Positions 43,269-51,005 of a stretch of DNA of 64,000 bases are shown piece by piece (the stretch's first letter is position 1; each line of letters starts with the position of its first letter). The stretch comes from Micromonospora sp. WMMD882 (GTDB taxonomy: Bacteria > Actinomycetota > Actinomycetes > Mycobacteriales > Micromonosporaceae): NCBI RefSeq assembly GCF_027497255.1, contig NZ_CP114903.1:3658001-3722000 (forward strand), read 5' to 3'. The notes beneath the pieces were generated by a model. The model did no database searches. It saw only the letters and a program-made list of their open reading frames with translations, and was not told the origin of the DNA. A program made the position numbers and the translations under genes.

Positions 43269-43787
43269 TCAGCGGCGGCGCACCCGGTGCAGGCGGAACG
43301 GCTTGCGGGCCGGCCGCGCCGCCGGGGTGTCCCGGGGCGGCTCGGCGAGCGAGTCGTCCGGCAGGGACGCCCCGGCCAGCGGAGCGCCGGGGGCCGGGGT
43401 CAGCCGGGTCAGCGCGCAACCGTCCGCCGCCCACCGCGACACCAGGTCGGCGGCGGAGCCGGAGGCGTTGAGCCGCTTGCCGGCCACCAGCGGGGCCGCC
43501 GTCGCCCAGTCGTCGCCGCCCGGCGTGATCCGGGACACCCGCGCCGACCAGGTGACGATCCGTCCGCCGTGGTCACCCCGGAGGGTCACCTCGGCCTCGG
43601 CCGTCTCGGCCAGCCCGGGCGCCGTCTGCTCCCCCGGCCCGCTCACCACCAGCAGCGTGCCGTCCAGGGGTACGCACCACAGCGCGAGCGCCGGGCCGCC
43701 CGGCACGCGTACCCAGGCCACGGCGGCCTTCTTCAGCGCCTCGTCGACCAGGGGCGTGGTCGCCCGCTCCTCCGCCTCGTCGCTCAC
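43269..43787 (-). CDS. Conserved hypothetical protein, possible FMN-binding split-barrel fold
   Basis: A 172-residue soluble protein. The first 120 residues (A-W-V-R-V-P-G-G-P-A-L-A-L-W-C-V-P, G-T-L-L-V-V-S-G-P-G-E-Q, A-E-A-E-V-T-L-R-G-D, I-V-T-W-S-A-R-V) alternate beta strands in a way that resembles pyridoxamine-5-phosphate-oxidase-like split barrels, though no flavin motif is clear. The last 50 residues are a Pro/Arg-rich tail. It lies 85 bp from the phzF-like gene on the same strand. Function unknown. Confidence 0.6.
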   Translation of the reverse strand: MSDEAEERATTPLVDEALKKAAVAWVRVPGGPALALWCVPLDGTLLVVSGPGEQTAPGLAETAEAEVTLRGDHGGRIVTWSARVSRITPGGDDWATAAPLVAGKRLNASGSAADLVSRWAADGCALTRLTPAPGAPLAGASLPDDSLAEPPRDTPAARPARKPFRLHRVRRR

Positions 43788-43872
43788 CCCCGGAATCCTG
43801 CCGCACCGCGCCCGTTCCCGCCGAGCCGACGGGGCCGGCTCCGCCGACCGGCCACCCGTTTCTCGCCCGAAC

Positions 43873-44742
43873 TCACCCGACGAACGGGGGCACCGCGATC
43901 TCGCCCCGGGCCACCGGCACCACCTCGCCGGTGACGGTCGCGCCGAGCGCGCTGCCGCCGGCCGCGGTCACCGTGCAGCTCAGCAGGGACGGACGGTGGA
44001 TCTCGACCCCCTGCCGGACGGTGTACGCCGACCTGCCGTCGCCGGGCAGCAGACCGGAGGCGACCAGCCACACGCCCAGCCCGAGGGCGGCCGAGCCGGT
44101 GGCCGGGTCCTCGGGCACCCCGAGTCCGGGCACGAAGACCCGGGCGTGCGCGGTTTGCGCTGCCGGATCCCAGGAGAAGACGCTGACGTGCTCCACGCCG
44201 TACCGCTGCGCCGCCGCCGGGTCGACCCTGGCGCGGGCCACCGCGTCCGGACGTACCGGCAGGAAGGGGAACTCCAGCCCGCAGCCGGCCACCCGGGGGG
44301 CCGGGCCGGCGTGGTCGACCGGGGTGAGTCCGGTCACCTCCAGCAGCGGCTCGACGTCCAGCTCCGGCCCGAGCGTGGGCATGCCGCCGGTCAGCGTGGC
44401 GCCGGTGGCGGTCACCTCGACCGGCAGCACCCCGGCCCCGCACTCCTGGCTGACCCGGCCCGGCTCGAACAGGCCCCGGCGGGCGGCGGTCACCGCCGCC
44501 CCGACGCTGGGGTGCCCGGCGAAGGGCAGCTCCGACACCGGGGTGAAGATCCGCGCCCGGTATGTCGCGTCGGCCCGGGTGGCGGGCAGCACGAACACCG
44601 TCTCGGAAAGGTTGAACTCCAGCGCGAGCGACTGCATCTGCTCGGTGGCGAGCCCTTCCGCGCCGAACACCACGGCCAGCGGGTTGCCGGCGAACGGGCG
44701 GTCGGTGAAGACGTCCACGATCTCGTAGGCCAAGGTCGACAT
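43873..44742 (-). CDS. PhzF-family isomerase/epimerase-like protein
   Basis: A 289-residue PhzF-fold protein. It shows Y-E-I-V-D-V-F-T-D-R-P-F-A-G-N-P-L-A-V-V at the N-terminus, F-N-L-S-E-T-V-F-V (catalytic Glu), P-F-A-G-H-P-S-V-G-A-A, and E-D-P-A-T-G-S-A in the second half. PhzF of phenazine synthesis isomerises an amino-dienoate; most homologues have unknown substrates. In-frame ATGs at 44742, 44754 and 44763 are all possible; the first fits the family start best. It is divergent from the MgtE-like gene, with promoters sharing 33 bp or less. No other phenazine genes occur here. Confidence 0.87.
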   Translation of the reverse strand: MSTLAYEIVDVFTDRPFAGNPLAVVFGAEGLATEQMQSLALEFNLSETVFVLPATRADATYRARIFTPVSELPFAGHPSVGAAVTAARRGLFEPGRVSQECGAGVLPVEVTATGATLTGGMPTLGPELDVEPLLEVTGLTPVDHAGPAPRVAGCGLEFPFLPVRPDAVARARVDPAAAQRYGVEHVSVFSWDPAAQTAHARVFVPGLGVPEDPATGSAALGLGVWLVASGLLPGDGRSAYTVRQGVEIHRPSLLSCTVTAAGGSALGATVTGEVVPVARGEIAVPPFVG

Positions 44743-44775
44743 GTTGATAGACATTAGGCGCATAGGCTGGTCCGC

Positions 44776-46083
44776 GTGAGCACACCGACCCGGGTCTACA
44801 TCGCCCGACTCGCCGGAGTGGCCGTCTTCGATCCGAACGGCGACCAGGTGGGCCGGGTACGTGACGCGGTGGCCCGGATCCGACCCACCAGCCGTCCCCC
44901 GGAGGTGGTCGGGCTGGTCGCCGAGATGCCGATGCGACGCCGGATCTTCCTCTCCATCAACCGGGTCACCTCGCTCGACGTCGACGCGGTCGTGCTGGGC
45001 ACCGGGACGCTCAACCTGCGCCGTTTCGAGAAACGCCCCAACGAGCTGCTGGTCCTCGCCGAGCTGCTCGACCGCCGGGTGCGCGTCGAGCCCGACGGCC
45101 GGGCCGCCACGGTGGTCGACGTGGCCATGGAGCGCAGCCGGGGCGGCGAGTGGTCCCTCGGCCGGGTGGCGGTCCGGGAGCACACCGGCCGGCTCACCCG
45201 TCGGGGGCACCTGCACCAGGTCGACTGGGAGAACGTCCGGGGCCTCACCGGCTTCGGCGACACCCGGGGCACCGCCAACCTGCTCGCCGTCCTGGAGGAC
45301 ATGCGCCCGGCCGACCTGGCCAACGCCCTCCAGGATCTGCCCGACCTGCGCCGCAACGAGGTCGCGGCGGCCCTGGACGACGAACGTCTGGCCGACGTGC
45401 TCAGCGAGCTGCCCGAGCACGACCAGGTCGAGATCCTCTCCGCGTTGGGGCGGGAACGCGCCGCCGACGTCCTGGAGGAGATGGATCCGGACGACGCCGC
45501 CGACCTGCTCAACGAGCTGCCCCCGCCGGAGCAGGACGTGCTGCTCGACCTGATGGAGCCGGAGGAGGCCGACCCGGTCCGGCAGCTCCTCAAGTACACC
45601 CCGGGCACGGCGGGCAGCGTGATGACCTCGGAGCCGGTGATCATGCCGCCGGACGCCACCGTCGCCGAGGCGCTGGCCCGGATCCGGGAGCCACAGCTCT
45701 CCCCCGCGGTGGCCGCGCAGGTCTTCGTGACCCGGGCCCCGATGACCACCCCCACCGGGCGGTACCTCGGCATGGTCCACTTCCAGCGGCTGCTCCGCGA
45801 GCCACCGGCCGACCTGCTCGGCGGGGTGGTGCTCAACGACATCGACCCGCTGCGCGAGACCACCCCGCTGCCGGAGATCACCCGCCGGATGGCCACCTAC
45901 GACCTGGTCGCCATGCCGGTGGTCGACCGCAACAACCGGCTGGTCGGCGCGGTCACCGTGGACGACGTGCTCGACCACTCCCTGCCCCGGGACTGGCGGG
46001 ACCGGGACGTGCCGACGGAGGTGCCCGCAGAACCGCTGCCCGGCCTGTCGGCCCAGCCGTCGACGGGCGGCCTGAATGGCTGA
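44776..46083 (+). CDS. MgtE N-terminal / CBS domain protein without transport domain
   Basis: A 435-residue cytoplasmic protein. A PRC-barrel-like start (Y-I-A-R-L-A-G-V-A-V-F-D-P-N-G-D-Q-V-G) is followed by the MgtE intracellular superhelix (A-D-L-A-N-A-L-Q-D-L-P-D, L-S-E-L-P-E-H-D-Q-V-E-I-L, M-D-P-D-D-A-A-D-L-L). Two CBS motifs come next (S-V-M-T-S-E-P-V-I-M, V-A-M-P-V-V-D-R-N-N-R-L-V-G-A-V). It lacks the five-helix Mg channel, like the Rv1232c-type proteins of mycobacteria. It may sense Mg or nucleotides. It overlaps the DUF1003 gene by 8 bp, so the two are coupled. Confidence 0.87.
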   Translation: MSTPTRVYIARLAGVAVFDPNGDQVGRVRDAVARIRPTSRPPEVVGLVAEMPMRRRIFLSINRVTSLDVDAVVLGTGTLNLRRFEKRPNELLVLAELLDRRVRVEPDGRAATVVDVAMERSRGGEWSLGRVAVREHTGRLTRRGHLHQVDWENVRGLTGFGDTRGTANLLAVLEDMRPADLANALQDLPDLRRNEVAAALDDERLADVLSELPEHDQVEILSALGRERAADVLEEMDPDDAADLLNELPPPEQDVLLDLMEPEEADPVRQLLKYTPGTAGSVMTSEPVIMPPDATVAEALARIREPQLSPAVAAQVFVTRAPMTTPTGRYLGMVHFQRLLREPPADLLGGVVLNDIDPLRETTPLPEITRRMATYDLVAMPVVDRNNRLVGAVTVDDVLDHSLPRDWRDRDVPTEVPAEPLPGLSAQPSTGGLNG

Positions 46084-46672
46084 TCAGCGTCGCGGCGGCC
46101 GGCTGGACCAGCCGGCCGAGCCGCACAAGGTCAAACTGCCCCGGTTCGACCCGGAGGCGTTCGGCCGGTGGTCCGAGGGGATCGCCCGGGGCATGGGCAC
46201 GGCCAACTTCATCGTCTACATGACGGTGGTCATCGCGGCCTGGTTCGGCTGGAACACCCTCGCCCCGGCGCACCTGCGCTTCGACCCGTACACCTTCACG
46301 TTCCTGACCCTGGTGCTGTCGTTGCAGGCGTCGTACGCCGCGCCGCTGATCCTGCTGGCGCAGAACCGGCAGGCGGACCGGGACCGGGTCTCGCTGGAGG
46401 AGGACCGCCGCCGGGCCACCATGCAGAAGGCGGACACCGAGTACCTGGCGCGGGAGATCGCCGCGCTGCGGATCGCCCTGGGCGAGGTCGCCACCCGGGA
46501 CTTCCTCCGCAGCGAGCTGGCCCGGCTGGCCGAGGAGCTGGACGAGGCCCAGCAGCGCCGGTACCGGCTGGAGCGCCGCCACCAGGAGGGCGGTCCGACC
46601 TCCGCGCCCTCCCTGGGCACCCCGGTCGACCCACCGGACCGACCGGGCGACCCCGGGCCCGACCGGCGGTGA
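46076..46672 (+). CDS. DUF1003 membrane protein
   Basis: A 198-residue protein with two central membrane helices (F-I-V-Y-M-T-V-V-I-A-A-W-F-G-W-N and the next, Y-T-F-T-F-L-T-L-V-L-S-L-Q-A-S-Y-A-A-P-L-I-L). The DUF1003 signature follows: L-A-Q-N-R-Q-A-D-R-D-R-V. A long amphipathic helix, likely coiled coil, runs to about residue 175. Function unknown. It overlaps the MgtE-like gene by 8 bp; the same pair is seen in other actinobacteria. The 3' end is included in a 35-bp direct duplication. Confidence 0.88.
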   Translation: MADQRRGGRLDQPAEPHKVKLPRFDPEAFGRWSEGIARGMGTANFIVYMTVVIAAWFGWNTLAPAHLRFDPYTFTFLTLVLSLQASYAAPLILLAQNRQADRDRVSLEEDRRRATMQKADTEYLAREIAALRIALGEVATRDFLRSELARLAEELDEAQQRRYRLERRHQEGGPTSAPSLGTPVDPPDRPGDPGPDRR

Positions 46673-46717
46673 CCGCCGAACCGGCGACCCCGGGCCCGAC
46701 CGGCGGTGACCGCCGAA
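46646..46717. repeat. 35-bp direct duplication across the DUF1003 stop codon
   Basis: The same 35-bp sequence (GGCGACCCCGGGCCC..., ending ACCGCCGAA) lies at 46646-46680 and 46683-46717, 37 bp apart. The first copy holds the TGA stop at 46670-46672. Confidence 0.85.
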
Positions 46718-46789
46718 CGGGCGACGGGCGGTGGTGGTGGGCCCGACGGGCGGCGGGCGACCGGCGGCGGGCGACGTAGCATTGCGGGC

Positions 46790-47938
46790 ATGTCAGCACC
46801 CGTCAGCACCGTCTCCGACGCCGTCCAGGCCGCCCTGGCCACCGTCGACGACCCCGAGATCCGCCGGCCGATCACCGAGCTCGGCATGGTCCGTTCCGCG
46901 ATCGTCGGCGACGACGGCGTGGTCCGGATCGAGCTGCTGCTCACCATCGCCGGCTGCCCGCTGAAGGACAAGCTGCGCGCCGACATCACCGCCGCCGTGG
47001 GCGCGGTGCCCGGGATCACCGGCGTGGAGATCGAGTTCGGGGTGATGAGCCCCGAGCAGCGACAGTCGTTGCAGGCGAAGCTGCGCGGCGGCGGGGCCGC
47101 CGCCGAGCCGGTCATCCCGTTCGCCCAGCCCGGCTCGCGGACCCGGGTGTACGCGGTGGCCAGCGGCAAGGGCGGCGTCGGCAAGTCCAGCGTGACGGTG
47201 AACCTGGCCGCCGCGCTCGCCGCCCGGGGGCTGTCGGTCGGCGTGGTCGACGCGGACATCTACGGTCACTCGGTGCCCCGGATGCTCGGCGCGGACGGCC
47301 GCCCGACCCGGGTGGAAGACATGATCATGCCGCCGCAGGCGCACGGCGTGAAGGTCATCTCGATCGGCATGTTCACCGCCGGCAACGCCGCCGTGGTGTG
47401 GCGGGGCCCGATGCTGCACCGGGCGTTGCAGCAGTTCCTCGCCGACGTCTACTGGGGCGACCTGGACGTCCTCCTGCTGGACCTGCCGCCGGGCACCGGC
47501 GACGTGGCCATCTCGCTGGCCCAGCTCCTGCCGAACGCGGAGATCCTCGTGGTCACCACCCCGCAGACGGCCGCCGCCGAGGTGGCGGAACGGGCCGGCG
47601 CGATCGCCCTCCAGACCCACCAGCGGGTGGTCGGTGTGATCGAGAACATGTCCTGGCTGGAGCTGCCGGACGGCTCCCGGATGGAGGTCTTCGGGGCCGG
47701 CGGCGGGGCCACCGTGGCCGAGTCGCTGACCCGGACGATCGGCGCGCAGGTGCCGCTGCTGGGGCAGATCCCGCTGGACACCCGGGTCCGCGAGGCCGGC
47801 GACGCCGGCAACCCGATCGTGCTGGTCGAGCCGGACGCCCTGGCCGCGAAGGCGCTCGGCGCGGTGGCCGACCGGCTCGCCGTACGTCGGGAGTCGCTGC
47901 TCGGCAAGCCGCTCGGCCTCAAGCCCGCCGGCCGCTGA
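46790..47938 (+). CDS. mrp: Mrp/NBP35-family iron-sulfur cluster carrier ATPase
   Basis: A 382-residue protein with two parts. An N-terminal MIP18/DUF59 domain (D-D-P-E-I-R-R-P-I-T-E-L-G-M-V, A-G-C-P-L) precedes a P-loop ATPase starting with the deviant Walker A S-G-K-G-G-V-G-K-S-S near residue 124. D-A-D-I-Y-G-H-S and D-L-P-P-G-T-G-D (Walker B) follow. Mrp/ApbC proteins carry and deliver Fe-S clusters. The ATG at 46790 starts the conserved domain; an upstream GTG at 46706 would add a repeat-derived leader. It is convergent with tatB. Confidence 0.92.
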   Translation: MSAPVSTVSDAVQAALATVDDPEIRRPITELGMVRSAIVGDDGVVRIELLLTIAGCPLKDKLRADITAAVGAVPGITGVEIEFGVMSPEQRQSLQAKLRGGGAAAEPVIPFAQPGSRTRVYAVASGKGGVGKSSVTVNLAAALAARGLSVGVVDADIYGHSVPRMLGADGRPTRVEDMIMPPQAHGVKVISIGMFTAGNAAVVWRGPMLHRALQQFLADVYWGDLDVLLLDLPPGTGDVAISLAQLLPNAEILVVTTPQTAAAEVAERAGAIALQTHQRVVGVIENMSWLELPDGSRMEVFGAGGGATVAESLTRTIGAQVPLLGQIPLDTRVREAGDAGNPIVLVEPDALAAKALGAVADRLAVRRESLLGKPLGLKPAGR

Positions 47939-48031
47939 CCACCCGCCGGCCGGTCGCGCCGCGACCCCGGGCCGCCGCCGGGCTCACATGGCGGCGGGCT
48001 CGTGCGTGGCTGCGTCCACGTGGCGGCGGGC

Positions 48032-48457
48032 TCAGGTGGCGTCGAGGTCGAAGGCGCGCGGCCTCGGCACCGGCGGCGACGCGGCGACCGGCGCGGCCGG
48101 CGCCGGCTGGGCGGTACGGACGTCCGCCGCGCTGGCCACGTCCTTCAGCTCCTGGTGCACCCCGGTGACGTCGGCCCGCAGGTTGTCGTAGACGCCCTGC
48201 AACGGCTTCCGGATCGCCTGCTCGTCCTCCTCGCTGAGCAGGTGCTTGCGGATGAACGCCTTCGGGTGCAGGTCCTCGAGCTGGATGTCGGTGCCGAGCT
48301 CCTTGCTCAGGTCGGTGGTGGCGTTGCGGGCCATGGCCCGCAGGTTGCGCACCATCCGCAGGCCGTCGCTGATCACGTTGGGCAGCCGGTCCCCGAAGAT
48401 CAGCAAGGCGAGCAGCAGCAGCGCACCGATCTCCCACCAGTTCAGGTTGTCGAACAC
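48032..48457 (-). CDS. tatB: Sec-independent protein translocase subunit TatB
   Basis: A 141-residue TatB. One N-terminal membrane helix (W-E-I-G-A-L-L-L-L-A-L-L-I-F-G) is followed by the conserved hinge F-G-D-R-L-P and an amphipathic helix (M-V-R-N-L-R-A-M-A-R-N-A-T-T-D-L). A charged middle and an Ala/Pro tail complete it. It is part of the twin-arginine translocon with TatA and TatC, which are not in this window. It lies 75 bp after htrA on the same strand, the classic actinobacterial htrA-tatB order. Confidence 0.92.
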   Translation of the reverse strand: MFDNLNWWEIGALLLLALLIFGDRLPNVISDGLRMVRNLRAMARNATTDLSKELGTDIQLEDLHPKAFIRKHLLSEEDEQAIRKPLQGVYDNLRADVTGVHQELKDVASAADVRTAQPAPAAPVAASPPVPRPRAFDLDAT

Positions 48458-48532
48458 GCGCGGTCTCCTCCTCGGCTCCTGCCGGCAAGCGTACGCACGT
48501 CGAAGGGGGTTCCGGGAGGGGGTGACGGATGG

Positions 48533-49897
48533 CTACTTGGCGTCCGCGGCCAGCGTCACCGAGGCGCTCTGCCGGGCCGAACCACGCCGGTACTCCACCG
48601 TCACCACCGAGCCGGGGGCGAACTTGCGGACCAGGGCGATCAGGTCGGTCGGCTCGGTCAGCGGGCGGCCGGCCAGCCGGACGACCACGTCGCCGGCCTT
48701 CAGCCCGGCCCCGGCCGCCGGCCCGGACGGCTCGACCGCGACCAGCCGCACCCCGCCCGTGGAGGGCGGCGCGCCCGGCCCGGGCACCTCCGCGCCGATC
48801 ACCGTACGGCGGGCCCGGCCGGTGCCGATGATGTCCTGGGTGATCCGTTTTGCCTGGTTGATCGGGATGGCGAAGGCGAGACCGATGTTGCCGGCCTCCT
48901 GCCCGTCGGCGACCAGGGACTTGATCGTCGAGTTCACGCCGATGACCCGGCCGGAGCCGTCCACCAGCGGCCCGCCCGAGTTGCCGTGGTTCACCGCGGC
49001 GTCGGTCTGGATCGCGGCGTAGTAGCGCACCGGGCCGCCGGGCTCACCGGCCCGCATCGTCCGGTCCAGCGCGCTGACGATGCCCGCGGTGACCGTGTTC
49101 GCCAGGGACAGCGGCGAGCCGATGGCGAGCACCGGGTCACCCACGGCGAGGGCGTCCGAGTCACCGAACTCCACCGGACGCAACCCGGACCGCTCGACCT
49201 TGATCACGGCGATGTCGGACTCCGGATCCTGCCCCACCACGCTGGCCGGCGCGGACGACCCGTCGTTGAAGATCACCGTGGCCCGGCCGGCGCCCCCGGC
49301 CACCACGTGGTCGTTGGTGATCACATGGCCGTCGGCGCTGGCGACGAAGCCGGAGCCCTCGCTGGTGCCGGCGACCCCGCCGACCCGGACGGTCACCACG
49401 CTGGGCAGCACCCGGGCGGCGACCCCGGCCAACGAGTCGGGCCGGCGCTGGGCGACCGCCGGCACGTCGCCCGGCTGCGCGCCCAGGACCGTGCCGCCCG
49501 CCGCGCCGCCGCGCACCGCGAACGCGTACCCGAGGGCCCCGCCGAGGGTGCCGGCGAGCAGCGCCGCCACCAGCGCGATCAGCAACGCCTGCCGGAGCGC
49601 CGGACGCTGCCCGGGAGCGTCCGGGTCGACCACCGGCTCCGGTTCCGCCTCGTCGGCCGGGGCGCCCGGCAGCACCACGGCGGTCGGCGTCGCCGGATCC
49701 CGCCACGGATCGGCGAGCGCGTCCGACCACCAGGGCGACGCGGCCCCGACGCCGGGCGACGTCCGGCCGCCGGCCGGTAGGCCCCGCAGGCCCCCGGTCG
49801 TTCCGCCGGGTACGCCGCCGCTGGGCGGCGCGCCGCCCACCGGGGGATGGGCCGGAGGGGTTGCGGCCGGCTGACGCCAGTCCCAGCCGTCGGTCAC
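48533..49897 (-). CDS. htrA: HtrA-like membrane-anchored serine protease with PDZ domain
   Basis: A 454-residue protease. A long Pro/Gly-rich cytoplasmic N-terminus precedes one membrane helix near residue 120 (LLIALVAALLAGTLGGALG). The trypsin-like domain carries the triad I-T-N-D-H-V-V (His), E-S-D-I-A-V-I (Asp) and G-N-S-G-G-P-L (Ser). A C-terminal PDZ domain (G-L-K-A-G-D-V-V-V-R-L) completes the HtrA layout. It degrades misfolded envelope proteins. The GTG at 49897 has GGGAGG 7 nt upstream; an earlier frame opening at 50011 is not needed. In mycobacteria this gene follows sigE-rseA; here those are absent. Confidence 0.92.
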   Translation of the reverse strand: MTDGWDWRQPAATPPAHPPVGGAPPSGGVPGGTTGGLRGLPAGGRTSPGVGAASPWWSDALADPWRDPATPTAVVLPGAPADEAEPEPVVDPDAPGQRPALRQALLIALVAALLAGTLGGALGYAFAVRGGAAGGTVLGAQPGDVPAVAQRRPDSLAGVAARVLPSVVTVRVGGVAGTSEGSGFVASADGHVITNDHVVAGGAGRATVIFNDGSSAPASVVGQDPESDIAVIKVERSGLRPVEFGDSDALAVGDPVLAIGSPLSLANTVTAGIVSALDRTMRAGEPGGPVRYYAAIQTDAAVNHGNSGGPLVDGSGRVIGVNSTIKSLVADGQEAGNIGLAFAIPINQAKRITQDIIGTGRARRTVIGAEVPGPGAPPSTGGVRLVAVEPSGPAAGAGLKAGDVVVRLAGRPLTEPTDLIALVRKFAPGSVVTVEYRRGSARQSASVTLAADAK

Positions 49898-50217
49898 GTC
49901 GGTGCCTCCCAGTCCGTCCCGGAGCCCCGCCCGCGCCCTGCCGGGCCGGCGCCGCCGACCGGTGGGCGGGGAGACGGGATCACCCATCCAGGATTGCACG
50001 GATGCCGGCACCCGGGTCAGCGGTTGCCAGGGCGGACGAAGGGGACCCGCCCCGACGAACCGTGCGCCGCAGGACGCCCCGGTCGGCCGGACGCCCCACC
50101 CGCGTGACTGCGTCCACCGGCCCTCGCCTCTAGGCTCATACCGCCAACCGCCCGCCCCACGGACCGGGGCCCCCGCTGGGCAGCACCCGGCCGGTCCGAC
50201 GCCCGAGGAGGTGTCCC
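49898..50217. other. htrA/O-methyltransferase intergenic region lacking sigE-rseA
   Basis: 320 bp between divergent htrA and O-methyltransferase genes. No sigma or anti-sigma motif is present in any frame. It ends with a strong ribosome site GAGGAGG at 50205-50211. In-frame stop TAG at 50131 bounds the methyltransferase frame upstream. Confidence 0.6.
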
Positions 50218-50868
50218 ATCGCCACGGCCGCCAGTTCCGGCAGTTCGACGGCGCAGGCCCTGCAGTTCGCCGAGTCGTACGTCGCCGAGGATCTCGTCCT
50301 GCGCACCGCGCGCAGCCTCGCCGAGGAGGTCGGGGTCGACGCCGTGACCACCGGCGCCGGCGCCGCCCTGCGGCTGCTCGCCGCCGCCGGCAGCGCCCGC
50401 GCGGTGGTGGAGATCGGCACCGGCACCGGGGTCAGCGGCGTCTGGCTGCTGCGCGGCATGCGGGCCGACGGGGTGCTCACCACGATCGACGTGGAGGTCG
50501 AGCACCAGCGGATCGCCCGGCGGATCTTCGCCGAGGCGGGCTTCCCGGCGGGCCGTACCCGGATCATCACCGGACGCGCCCTGGACGTCCTGCCGCGCCT
50601 CGCCGACGGCGCGTACGACCTGCTCTTCGTGGATGCGGACGTGACCGGGGTGAGCGCCTGCGTGGAGGCGGCGCTGCGACTGCTCCGCCCGGGCGGGGTG
50701 CTCGCGGTCAACGGCGCGCTGGCCGGCGGCCGGATCGGCGACCCGGCCGCCCGCGACCTGGAGACGGTCACCCTGCGCGAGACGATCAAGGCGCTCCGCG
50801 AGTCGGAGGAGTGGGTGCCCGCGCTGCTGCCGGTCGGTCACGGTCTGCTGGCCGCGATCCGCTGCTGA
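50218..50868 (+). CDS. SAM-dependent O-methyltransferase with apparent ATC start
   Basis: A 216-residue class I methyltransferase. The N-terminal region A-Q-A-L-Q-F-A-E-S-Y-V-A-E-D and the SAM motif V-V-E-I-G-T-G-T-G-V-S-G near residue 62 are family features. T-T-I-D-V-E, L-L-F-V-D-A-D and L-R-P-G-G-V-L-A-V-N follow. No ATG, GTG or TTG lies in frame between the stop at 50131 and a GTG at 50344, which would delete part of the fold. AGGAGG sits 6 nt before ATC (50218), so ATC initiation or a mutated ATG is likely. In mycobacteria the homologue (Rv1220c) lies beside sigE. Confidence 0.8.
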   Translation: MATAASSGSSTAQALQFAESYVAEDLVLRTARSLAEEVGVDAVTTGAGAALRLLAAAGSARAVVEIGTGTGVSGVWLLRGMRADGVLTTIDVEVEHQRIARRIFAEAGFPAGRTRIITGRALDVLPRLADGAYDLLFVDADVTGVSACVEAALRLLRPGGVLAVNGALAGGRIGDPAARDLETVTLRETIKALRESEEWVPALLPVGHGLLAAIRC

Positions 50869-50891
50869 GCGCGCCGCCACCGCCGGTCCCC

Positions 50892-51005
50892 GGCGTCAGG
50901 AGCGCGCCGTCGGCGCCCCGCCGTCAGGAGCACGTCGCCGGCGCCCGGCCCGGGCGTCGGGAGCGCGTCGCCGACCGCCGTGCCGGGCGTCAGGAGGGCG
51001 TCGCG
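50892..51005. repeat. Four imperfect 30-33-bp repeats around the leucyl aminopeptidase stop codon
   Basis: GGCGTC(A/G)GGAG followed by GCGTCGCCG-like sequence recurs four times. The last copy holds the aminopeptidase stop (50990-50992); three degenerate copies extend into the spacer toward the methyltransferase gene. Confidence 0.6.

Noticed and set aside
43873..44742. Phenazine biosynthesis locus
   Set aside because: A lone PhzF homologue without phzA-E or phzG is not evidence for phenazines; most family members have other roles.
43873..45978. A 701-residue minus-strand frame including the PhzF protein
   Set aside because: Residues before the PhzF domain are a shadow of the divergent MgtE-like gene, which has clear CBS and MgtE motifs on the other strand.
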